Source: Seriola aureovittata
Taxonomy: Eukaryota > Chordata > Actinopteri > Carangiformes > Carangidae
Assembly (NCBI RefSeq): GCF_021018895.1
Contig: NC_079386.1
Coordinates: 14,659,552-14,723,551 of the forward strand
Direction: 5' to 3'
DNA: 64,000 bases
The notes beneath the pieces were generated by a model, which saw nothing but the letters and a program-made list of their open reading frames with translations, was not told the origin of the DNA and did not search any database. Positions 27,501 to 36,153 of the stretch are shown piece by piece. Numbering within the stretch: position 1 is the first letter of the stretch; the number at the start of each line of letters is the position of its first letter. The position numbers and the translations under genes are program-made.

Positions 27501-28900
27501 GTTTTACAGTTATGTGTCGGATTTCACCTACCTACCTTGGGTGTGGCATGTGGCTATATTAACTCCAACCCCCTTGCTAGGTTCAGTACATAGCTACCAG
27601 ACATGAATACTGAACTGAGGACATGTTAACAAAACTTCAGAGATCTGTGCATCATATGAAAAAAGGTAAGAAATTATTTAAATTTCTGTATGGATCTGCA
27701 AACAACATATACAGCAGTTACTGTAAAACAATTCATGTTATTGCAATGAACTTAAACTAGGACAGGGCAGTGACTCTAGAGTCTGACAATGAATAAATGA
27801 GTCAATCAAATAAATTAATAAGATTTGGAATTGAAAAAACAAAAACTTGCACCGAAAAAAGCTGTAGGCCAATGCCACTGAAAAAAAGTCTGGGCATTGA
27901 AAAAAGTTGAAGTGAAAATAGACTAAAGAACAATCCAAGCTTTCAATAAAGAAAAATTGTAACACATCTATTCACTTTTGAACAGATGTGTTACAATTTA
28001 TTCACTTTACTTTTGTACATGTGCTATTTTGATGTTTGGATATTTTTTTCAATTCTGACCTCTGGCTGCCGGGCTATGACTGCACACTTATATCAGCAGC
28101 TTTCTTGAGTTCACCTGAAACTCTCAAACCACAGTCTGTTTTTCTCTACTAGTTTTTTACAAATGCTACTGGGCTGGCATATGTTAAGCCTATTTCATGT
28201 TATGTTCTCTCTCTTCAGTATTCTGTATCGCCCCTCGCTTCAAACCTTTCCACTCCGATACAGTGACAGAGAACTGAAACTGAAAACCATTAATGCTGTA
28301 ACTGTCAGCATGTACAAACACTGTCACTGAAAAAAGACTGACGTGAAGAAAAAGATCCAAAGATTGACATTGAAAACAGGAGGACGAGTACTCAGTAGTC
28401 AACATTATTACATGAGTACCATAGACTGTATGAGAACTTAATTAAGAAATTAATGAAGTACTCTGTACTCATGGGTCAGAACACACCCATCTTCGAACTC
28501 AGCCTTCATTTTGCAACTACACACTGTAAAGTTTTGTGACTGTATCTTGAATGATTGTGATGCTGGAGTGGTGACAAAAACTGTCCACAGCTTTACCTTA
28601 TGTCTGGAGTGGACGGGAATGATTGAAATTGGCATGCAGAGATCTGTGAGTTAATATGAGACGCATTTAAAATTATATTGCTGTGGTTCTCACTGAGAAG
28701 ATATTTATGCTTTTTTCAGTTGTTGTTGGTGGTTACACAACTAATCCTAGTTCAAGGTTAAGTGTTACTGTAAGGGTTAGGGTTATGTCATAGTTCTCAC
28801 TGGTAGTCCTTTTCCTAGCGGTCCCTTTCAGTATTATATTATTGCTATCACTGACTCATTAACACGAAAGAAACCTTTCATTGTCATAGCTGGGACAGTG
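24574..28900. other. 5' non-coding part of duplicated unit, copy 1
   Basis: No gene is recognised. Several short frames (for example 25274-25456 plus and 25614-25853 minus) are present in both copies, but their conservation follows from the recent duplication and they resemble no protein. The part at about 27820-28380 is rich in tgaaaa motifs. A perfect hairpin lies at 27954-27999. Two telomere-like units occur near 28774-28787 and look incidental. Confidence 0.5.
27954..27999. other. perfect inverted repeat (16-bp arms, 14-base loop)
   Basis: The arm aaattgtaacacatct (27954-27969) is the exact reverse complement of agatgtgttacaattt (27984-27999). The structure is also intact in the second unit at about 39447-39492. 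It may be the end of a mobile element or a chance foldback. No flanking gene or terminator role is evident in this eukaryotic context. Confidence 0.8.
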
Positions 28901-28919
28901 AGGCTAATTCTAGGCTACC

Positions 28920-29170
28920 TATTACATTTTACATTTACTCATTCAGCAGATGCTTTTATCCAAAGTAACCTGCAGGTGAGCAACAACTCTGAAGCTTCAG
29001 TGCAGTAGGAGACCTTGGTGTAAAACCAAGTCCTTGATCTAATCAATAAATGCAAGGAGATCAAGTGAAGAAGTTCAAGTGCATAGTAGCTGCTAGGTGT
29101 TAAGGTGTTAGGACAGGAAGTGCTCTGGGAAGCGATGAGTCTTCAAAAGAGTCTTGTAGATAGGGACGCC
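28920..29170 (+). repeat. teleost SINE/MITE-like dispersed repeat
   Basis: The stretch acatttactcattcagcaga followed by tgcttttatccaaagtaacc matches a core (about 40 bp) that recurs widely in teleost intergenic DNA. Sequence downstream to about 29170, including gggaagcgatgagtcttca, is probably the rest of the element. A second copy occurs at about 40462-40712 because the unit is duplicated. Confidence 0.65.
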
Positions 29171-29251
29171 CCTGCTCTGATGGCAGAGGTGTCCCTCTCT
29201 ATCTTACTGTGTGTAGTTTAATTTGTGCATCATGTTTTATTAACTGCTTTG

Positions 29252-29588
29252 TTTTAAAGGAACTATTTCTAAGGTTTGCTATTGCTACATAGCCAGTGTT
29301 GGCATTAACAGCTGTTTACTTATCATTCTTGCCAAGAATTTCAGCCATTGTTACCGGAAAGTGATGAGACAGGCCAATCGTGCCGAAGGTAGCTTAAGTA
29401 GAAGAAAAGAAGTGATACAAATAGAAACAACCAAAGAGGGTTGCTTTCCACCACTGAAGACAGTTCTTGCTGAAGAAAGTAATAATATTAGATGCTGAAC
29501 TCACAACATTTTTTCTAGACTGGTAAGTAAACAACTGTTAATGTTGGCTATGTAGGAATAGCAAAACTTACAAATATCTCTTTTAAAT
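29252..29588. mobile_element. palindromic MITE-like element upstream of SAMD9-like gene copy 1
   Basis: The left arm (29252-29325; tttgctattgctacatagcc and cagctgtttacttatca) pairs with the reverse complement of the right arm (29519-29588) over about 70 bp with scattered mismatches. The roughly 200 bp between the arms holds no protein. The right arm contains the sequence used as a likely 5' UTR splice donor (actg/gtaagt at 29522/29523). The matching element in unit 2 is at about 40794-41130. Confidence 0.6.
29418..29428 (+). promoter_or_regulatory. ISRE-like site, degenerate in copy 1
   Basis: The motif is caaatagaaac, one base off the ISRE core GAAANNGAAAC. The second unit has the perfect core at 40960-40970. 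SAMD9 and SAMD9L are interferon-induced in mammals, so the site is plausible. It lies about 95 bp before the putative 5' UTR donor and may be transcribed. Confidence 0.25.
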
Positions 29589-29648
29589 CATAATCTACAA
29601 AGATACTAATGTTGATTTTATTTTATTTTTTAATTCATTAACTTACAG
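29523..29648 (+). other. probable 5' UTR intron of SAMD9-like gene copy 1
   Basis: A strong donor (ctagactg/gtaagtaa) and an acceptor (cattaacttacag/gaaactg) bracket 126 bp just before the coding exon. An in-frame TGA at 29654-29656 follows the acceptor. Translation therefore cannot enter from the upstream exon, and the ATG at 29666 is the true start. The second unit has the same arrangement at 41065-41190. Confidence 0.6.
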
Positions 29649-29665
29649 GAAACTGAAATACCAAG

Positions 29666-32600
29666 ATGGCAAATGGACCAGCCTTATCCACTGCTAAGGG
29701 TGGGGAAATTTACCTAGGGAGTGAAATCGTTAATTCCTTCTCACTTTTGGATGTTCTTTATGCAAATCAGTTTGAAGGAGTGTCTTTGGATCCAAAACTT
29801 TCCGAGCAGACGGAGGAAAACTTTTACAGAGGGGCCCCACCTGATTGGTTGAACTTTCACATTAGTGAACAGGCAGAGTACCGTGGCATTGGAACTCCTT
29901 TTATTAAACGAGATGGATACGATACACTTGAACAACAAATTCGTCAAAGAAGAAAACGCCCTGGAATATCGACGGTTAAACTGTTCCACCAGTCAGGATG
30001 TGGGGGAACCACTCTGGCCATGCAGGTGTTGTGGGACTTGCAGAAAACATTCAGGTGTGCTGTTTTAACAGGCTCAACCTTAGACATCCCAAAGGTTGCA
30101 AAGGAGGTGGTTCACCTTTTCACAGCAGGCAGTCGAGGCCACCAGAACACGGTGCTGCTGTTACTGAATGATGAGCATATTCTGGAAAAACTGCGAGATA
30201 GCATTATGAAGACGATTGCTGAACAGAAGGTAGTTGTCTATATGCCTGTGGCAATTTTACTCAGCTGTGTGAGAAAAGATGAAGTGGTACAGAGTGACCA
30301 TGTTGCCCTACAAAGAGCACTCTCTGACACAGAGAGACAAAAATTCAATGAGAAAAAGAAAGAACTCAGCAGACAATACAGTGATAAATGCACACAGTTC
30401 TATGGCTTTAACATAATGCAAACAAATTTCTCTCCAGCCTACATCCAACAAGTATGTACAGTATTCTCCAAAGTAAAAAAAAAAAACAGACCAAAGAAGA
30501 CTCAGCTTGCTGCCTTCCTGTCCCTGCTGAATGCCTATGTACCAGGTTCATATCTCCTGGAGTCTCAGTGCCTGGACTTCTTCAAACATGATGACCATGG
30601 AGACCTTTCACTGGAGGAGAGAATGCAGCCCTTTAGTCATCTCATCGTCACCTTCCAACAAGACGAAACATCTGAAAGAAGAGTCCGCATGGCTCACTCA
30701 ATGATAGCAAAGCAATGTACTGAACTGATGGCTGAGGCAGGTGTGAACAGAAGTGACACAGCAAGAAACCTTTTGACGTGTTTGTGCAGAGACGAGGTTC
30801 CCCAATGTTTGCTTGGCTTTGTCAAAGACATGTTAACCAAAAGGGAAATGAAAAAAGAAGAGAACCCAAACAGTAGTACAGAGATTAAAGACGAGCAAGA
30901 AAGATTTTCTAGACTGATTCTAGATATTCAGAAAAAGGAGGGCGATGTCGAGAGTGCATCAGTTTTAAAAGTGGCGTCAAAAGAAATGGATACAAATCCA
31001 TTTTTTCCACAAGCACTTGCTCGTGTTTATTACATAGAACTAAAAGACTACAACGAGGCAGAAATGTGGGCAAAAGAGGCAAAAAAACGAGATCCCCAAA
31101 GTTCATTTGTTGCTGATACACTGGGTCAAGTCCATAAGAACCATCTGAACTATCTGAAGAGGAAAGAGTTTGATGCCAAACCAAGAGATATCTTGCAACT
31201 GGCCACAAAGGCCATTGAAGCTTTCAAACATGAAGAACAACTTGCTGAAAATGAACGTGAGTCAGACATGAAAGGGGATGGCGCGACTAAAGTCTCACAT
31301 GTTTTTAACAGCAGAGGGCAGTTTGGTTACGTTCAGGTTTGCAACGTTCTGTTTGACCTTCTTGTTCGTCAGAACGAAACCTGGAGAAAAGTTCTCACAA
31401 AGAACGTGTCCATGAGCTCTGTCCTGGAATCACTTGGAGACAACAAACTCGACAGGTTTAATGATCTGATAAACAGCCTCAGAGACGAGGTGGAAAGAAA
31501 ATGTGATTTTTTTGATAAATACCTGACTTACTCAAAGCCTGACATGAAGAAAGATGATGCCCCATACATTTCTAAAGACACCTCAGACTGCTACACCAAA
31601 TATGTCAGAGACTCCCCACCCAGACATGTGAAAGAAGAATGTGCTCCTTACATCCAGAAACTTAAACAAAGCCTGGCTGAGACCTCTGCTGGAATACTCT
31701 CCTACCTTGACAGAGAATACACTGAAGCAGAGCTTAAAGAAATAACTACATGGTGGGAAAAAATCTACTCAAGCAAAGATTCCTTAACAGCTCTGGTCAA
31801 CTACATTCTTGCTCATATAATGTTAATAAATACAGGATTGGATTCCCCCCCTAAACACAGTTGTTTAACTGCATTTAGACATAAAATACCCCTGAACCCA
31901 AAAGAAGCACCTGAGCTCCACATGTTAGCCCTCCTCTTATACTGGCCTACAGACAGTGAAGACAAATGTGTCTTCAACCTCACTCAATTGGTCCAGCACA
32001 TGCATTGCTCTTATGAACACGCCTATAAGAAATACTTTCGTTCAAGGTACCTTCGCCCTCTGTTTTTCATTGGAAAAGGTCAAAGTCTGAAGAGAATTGT
32101 TCACAGAAAAGTCCTTGAGGGATGGGCAGATACAGAAGCAATAAAAGAGAGCAACTGGAGCAATGAGAAGATTTTTCAAGATCCCAAGATTCAAGAACAT
32201 CTTCTCAGAGTTGAAGGGGTGGTACGAAACTACAGCCTGTATGCAACTGTTGGAGGCACACAGATTGAAGTGGATGCAAACCTGCAAAACAGCCTCTGGA
32301 AGCAACGTCAAGTTTCCTTTTACCTTGGATTCACCATCAGAGGACCTGTAGCCTTTAGCATCCAGACCAAAACTACAGAAAAGGGTAAGATAAAGGACAT
32401 CATAAACTAACAGGATTTTTTTCTTTTTTTTTTTTTCTTGGCGTGTCAAGTTGCTGTTGAATTTTTTTTATGTTATTGTGCAACTGTGTACACCACTAAT
32501 CAATTAACATTCCATTGTATTTTGTGGCAGTAGAAATGTCAGAGATGGATGTTTCAAAACCTGGAGAAGTAAAACCCAACCTGTCTGCCTGCCCAGATAC

Positions 32601-33425
32601 CACTAAAGGTAAGTACAGTAAGAAAAAAATGTGTTGTCATTTGGGTGTACTAGTCCTTTCATCTTTACTGTTGTGCTTTAAAAGGGTCCTCTGGGATGTT
32701 GACGCCTTCTGGAAATGATGGCAGTGCAATGGTAAGCTTTTTGTTTTTGTGGTTTGTTGTTTTGTGGTTTATTCATTTTGAAAAATGGAAAATCCAACAA
32801 TCACAGCTGCTGACTGAAAAAATATTGTCTTCAGAAACAGGACTCCACTTAGACCGGAAGTCAATGAAGTGGATGAGGATCATACCTATAGGTAAAGATT
32901 TTATCTTAGGTAATTCATTTCAATGCACATCACATGTGAACGGAGAAGCTAGATGTCTAATTTCAGCGTAATCACTGCACTGTTTTATATGACTAATGAT
33001 GCTGTTTGCACCAAATAAAAAGAGACAAAGACATTTTGTCTTAGTCCAAATTTGCTCTTGTATGTTCCTTCATACAGTCATTTGTTTTCTCTTTCACAAA
33101 ATTAGCTTACAGTCCAAGGCAGGTCATGCAGTTGTCATGCATTGCTTTTATGTTGATTGCTTCAGGTCAGCATTTTGTGGATCGCCATCGCACAGTTCTA
33201 ATTAATGGAGTACATGATACAAGAGCCATCCTGGACAAGCTCATGGATGAGGGATTGATCTCAAATGAGACTTACGATGCTGTACGAGCTTTGACAACCC
33301 CACAAGACCAGATGAGGGAGATTCTCAGGTTTGTGAGCTCAGCCGGCAAAAGAAGCAAAGATGCTTTCTATCAAATCATTAACGAAAAGTGTGACTTCAT
33401 GACTTTAGGGAAATTAAGTTCCTAA
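29666..33425 (+). CDS. SAMD9/SAMD9L-like P-loop NTPase with C-terminal CARD, copy 1
   Basis: The large exon is 29666-32384; later exons are 32531-32608, 32685-32731 (47 bp, probably alternative), 32835-32891 and 33166-33425. Without the 47-bp exon the frame is continuous for 1037 aa. Seen: a P-loop-like motif GCGGTTLA at residues 111-118, where Gly replaces the usual Walker A lysine; a Walker B-like strand VLLLLNDE at 163-170; a TPR-like stretch at about 442-493 (NPFFPQALARVYYIELKDYN, DTLGQVHKNHL); an OB-fold-like end at about 815-903; and a CARD of about 86 aa. The NTPase, TPR and C-terminal parts match SAMD9/SAMD9L, the interferon-induced antiviral and growth-restraining proteins of about 1590 aa. 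The SAM, AlbA and SIR2-like parts are missing. The start is fixed by an in-frame stop 10 bases upstream. Reading through the first donor gives a 914-aa CARD-less form. A role as a cytosolic sensor signalling through its CARD is inferred. Confidence 0.85.
32531..32891 (+). other. linker exons between NTPase exon and CARD, copy 1
   Basis: Three candidate small exons have good GT/AG borders. 32531-32608 (78 bp, enters and leaves in phase 1) encodes an acidic linker starting VEMSEMDVSKPGE. 32685-32731 (47 bp) leaves in phase 0. 32835-32891 (57 bp) keeps phase 1. The 78-bp exon can join the 57-bp exon or the CARD exon in frame. Including the 47-bp exon shifts the frame and brings a stop within a few codons, unless an alternative CARD acceptor (ggtcag/cattttg, at 33171) is used. 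The same three exons and borders exist in copy 2. Confidence 0.55.
33166..33425 (+). other. CARD-encoding terminal exon, copy 1
   Basis: The exon begins after gattgcttcag and encodes GQHFVDRHRTVLINGV at its start. It continues with ILDKLMDEGLISNETYDAVR and a final helix around DAFYQIINEKCDF, and ends at TAA 33423-33425. The FVDRHR opening, the L-I-N-E-Y-D-A-V-R pattern and the closing helix are typical of CARDs in fish ASC, caspase-1-like, NLR and GBP proteins. The length of about 86 residues fits one complete six-helix domain. Confidence 0.85.
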
Positions 33426-34568
33426 AACTTCAGTTATTTGCATAGTATTCATTTTACTATTTTCTTTATGGATTTATGGAATATATGAAAATATTTTTAA
33501 AAATCTCTTAAGCAACATACAAAGAAATGTGTTCTCAGTGAAAAATAGTTAAATTTTTAGATGCATTTTGTATCTTCCATTGTATTTGTTTCATTGCTTA
33601 TTTTCATGTAGATATTGAATGTTTTTTATTAAGCAACATGGGTTAAGCAAACCTACTGAAATTATAAAGGGCATACTTTGGTGCATTTTTAAAGACACAG
33701 ATTCTGTTGTTTAAATGTTGTTGTAATTCTTTCAAGATTAGATTTATTCTCCTCATCTTTCCAGAACCTGGGCAAAGCTGCTAGGGGTTCAAAATGTGCC
33801 TAAGATGTTGTAAATGGTAGATATATAATATGAAATAGGGAGATTGAAGGTTTGTTGATTTTTTTTTCTTTTATTTGCACAGCTAAATGGTTAGACAGGA
33901 ATATGACGGATGATGGATTTATATGAGCAAACTGAGAGTTTAAATATAAAAGGTTTGGGGTGAATTATTTTAATTGTGTGTCATTGTTTTTTTTCTCTAC
34001 ATTTTCCTCTGTAGTTTTAGAGACAGAATTAGACAAAGAATGGCAAAAAATATGACTGTCTATGCTTTGAGTATTTTCAGTTTGTCATGAAAAAAACAAT
34101 AAAAACAGACATTTCTGAGTAATGTCATGGAGTTCTTGTATTTTTTTGTTTGTTTGTTTGTTTGTTTATTAGCCAACTGGTAATAGTTTAAAATACGTTT
34201 GATTTCTGCAACAATAAATCTATTAATAGGCTGTTTTTGTACCAGTTGTATTGCGCATTCAAATGCATTAAATGAGTAAGGTGAAATTTGTTCAATAGTA
34301 TATAAATTCATATACTTCTGTAAACTCAATAATATTTGATATTTTTCTGTCATTTTATAAAACCCATTTTTGGTGTAAAAGATAATTGTAATCTTATTTT
34401 CAAATTTGAGACTGCTTTTATTGGGTATTTAGTGGAGTCAAAACAATTGACAGAAGAGTAGTTGTCAACTATTCTAAGAGTTGATAAATCTTTTCAGTCA
34501 ATAATTAAGAAAAAATTACAAAGAATGCTACTTTCCTTTGTTATATATCAATGTAAACTGAATATATT
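33426..34568 (+). other. 3' flank of SAMD9-like gene copy 1
   Basis: No second gene is present. The sequence is AT-rich and is duplicated after copy 2. It probably includes the 3' UTR: aataaa occurs at about 34098-34103 (aaaaacaataaaaacag), followed by T/G-rich sequence. A tttg-repeat is at about 34145-34167. The duplicated block ends here. Confidence 0.4.
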
Positions 34569-34889
34569 TGGGTTTTGGTACTTCTAGACATTGGAACACG
34601 TCCCCTTGAACTCTGGGAGGTTGTGAGGTTATTCACTATTTTTTGACATTTCATATACTACGTGATTAATCGATTCATTGAAAGTAAGAATAAATAAAAT
34701 TAGTGGCATGGAGTGACTTTTACAGATAGGCAAACAGAAGTTACGTTTTCATAGCAGTAACAGCAGCAAGTTTCTCTTAAATTCAGGCCCTGTCCTGTCT
34801 CATGATTTTGTGCTGCCTGACTTTCCTGTGCTTGTCTCTCCCCTGCATGTTGGTTCTCTATGTCTAAAAATCTAAAAATCGACTTTATT
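34569..34889. other. unique spacer between unit 1 and the old satellite
   Basis: About 320 bp of non-repetitive sequence is absent after unit 2. It contains no protein-like frame. It is the natural right flank of unit 1 and marks where the two units stop matching. Confidence 0.6.
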
Positions 34890-36153
34890 TTTTATTTTAT
34901 ATTTTAATACCGTACTATATGAAGACATTTTAATATACTGTGACATATTTTGATGTTTGTGGGCCTTACCATACTATGAGGTTTTTTGATGTTTTTGTGC
35001 CTTACTATAGTATGTGGTATTTTTCAACATTTTATGCCTTACTATACTAGGACATTTTTATGACATCTTATACCTTACTATACTAAGACAATTCATGCCT
35101 TACTATACTAGGAAGTTTTCATGATATCTTATACCTTACTATACTAAGACAATTCATGCCTTACTATACTAGGACATTTTCTGATGTTTGTAGGCCTTAC
35201 TATTCTATGACATTTTTGTGACATTTTATGCCTTACTGTACTATGACATTTTTATTCCTTACTATACTATGATGTTTTTATGATACTTTATGCTATAATA
35301 TACTATGTCGTTTAATGCCTTACCATAATATGACGATTTTATGACCTTTTATGCATTAATATACTATAATTTTTTTTTTAATTATTATGTATACTATGAT
35401 GTTTTTTTGTCTTCCAATACTACAAGATCATGATGTGGCAGCATCATGATACAATGGTTAAGACTGGTACCTCACTCTGAGAAGGATGTGGATTCGAAAC
35501 CAGGTCAGGGACTTTTTACGCCATGCTTTTTATGCCATGCTATACCATGAGGTTTTTTTTTTATTTTTATGCCATACTATACCATGGCCTTTTTGGTATT
35601 TTTATGACTTATTATACTATGTCGTTTTATGACTTACCATACTTGATACTGATGTTTTTATGACCTGTTATGCCTAAATATACTATGATGTCTTTTGACG
35701 TTTTAAACCATACTAAACCGTTTTTTAACATTTTTATGCCATACCATATTATGTTTTTGGCATTTCTAAGACTTATTATAATATGTCCTTGTGTGTCTTA
35801 CCATACTATGGTATTTTTATGAAATTTTATGCCTTAATATACTATGACGTTTTTATGACCTTTTATGACCTTTTATTCCTTCATTTACTTTGATGTTTTT
35901 TGACGTTTTATGCCATATACTACGATGGTTTTTGGCATTTTTCTGCCTTATTTTACTCTGTCATTGTATGCCTTACCATACTATGACTTTTTGTGACCTT
36001 TTACGCCTTAATATAATATGATTTTTTTTTTATATTATATGCCATACTATACCATGACATTTTATGGTATTTTTATGCCTGACTATACTATTTTGTATTA
36101 TTCCTTACCATACTATGACGTTTTTATGAACTTTTACACCTTAATATACTGTA
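34890..36153 (+). repeat. degenerate AT-rich satellite (outlying block)
   Basis: Irregular copies of the subrepeat seen at 46115-57720 (tatgccttactatactatga and variants) fill this stretch, but spacing and sequence are much more variable. It is interrupted at 35436-35512 by a tRNA-like SINE fragment. It looks like an older or edge part of the same satellite. It directly abuts the left end of duplicated unit 2. Confidence 0.85.
35436..35512 (+). mobile_element. degenerate tRNA-derived SINE fragment
   Basis: The order ggcagcatcatgatacaatg, gttaagactggtacctcact and gtggattcgaaaccaggtc follows the A-box and B-box arrangement of teleost tRNA-derived SINE heads. Several B-box bases are altered and no tail is recognisable. 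It lies inside the degenerate satellite. It is not a functional tRNA gene. Confidence 0.5.

Larger units (their letters stand above)
24574..34568 (+). repeat. duplicated unit, copy 1 (about 10 kb, direct orientation)
   Basis: From the cattttgaatgtgg stretch at 24574 to the sequence ending aatatatt at 34568, the DNA matches 36154-46114 almost base for base. The offset changes from 11580 at the left edge to 11542 at the large ORF and 11546 at the right edge, because of small indels. Examples are a 15-bp block near 25207-25221 that copy 2 lacks and a block of about 47 bp near 39552-39598 that copy 1 lacks. The unit holds one complete SAMD9-like/CARD gene and about 5 kb of sequence upstream of it. 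Its left flank is ordinary intergenic DNA. Its right flank is about 320 bp of unique sequence and then satellite. Confidence 0.95.

Noticed and set aside
28774..28787. Telomere-like gggttagggtta
   Set aside because: Only two units are present in unique-looking sequence, and the same is in copy 2 through duplication. Too short to be an interstitial telomere.
29741..29989. Antisense and alternate-frame ORFs inside the SAMD9-like exons (also 30909-31208, 32042-32449 and copy 2 equivalents)
   Set aside because: They are shadows of the 914-codon frame.
32836..32891. Reading the 57-bp exon in the acidic NRTPLRPEVNEVDEDHTY frame
   Set aside because: The peptide looks protein-like, but that phase cannot join the upstream 78-bp exon or the CARD exon in frame. 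The phase-1 reading is the only one that links both.
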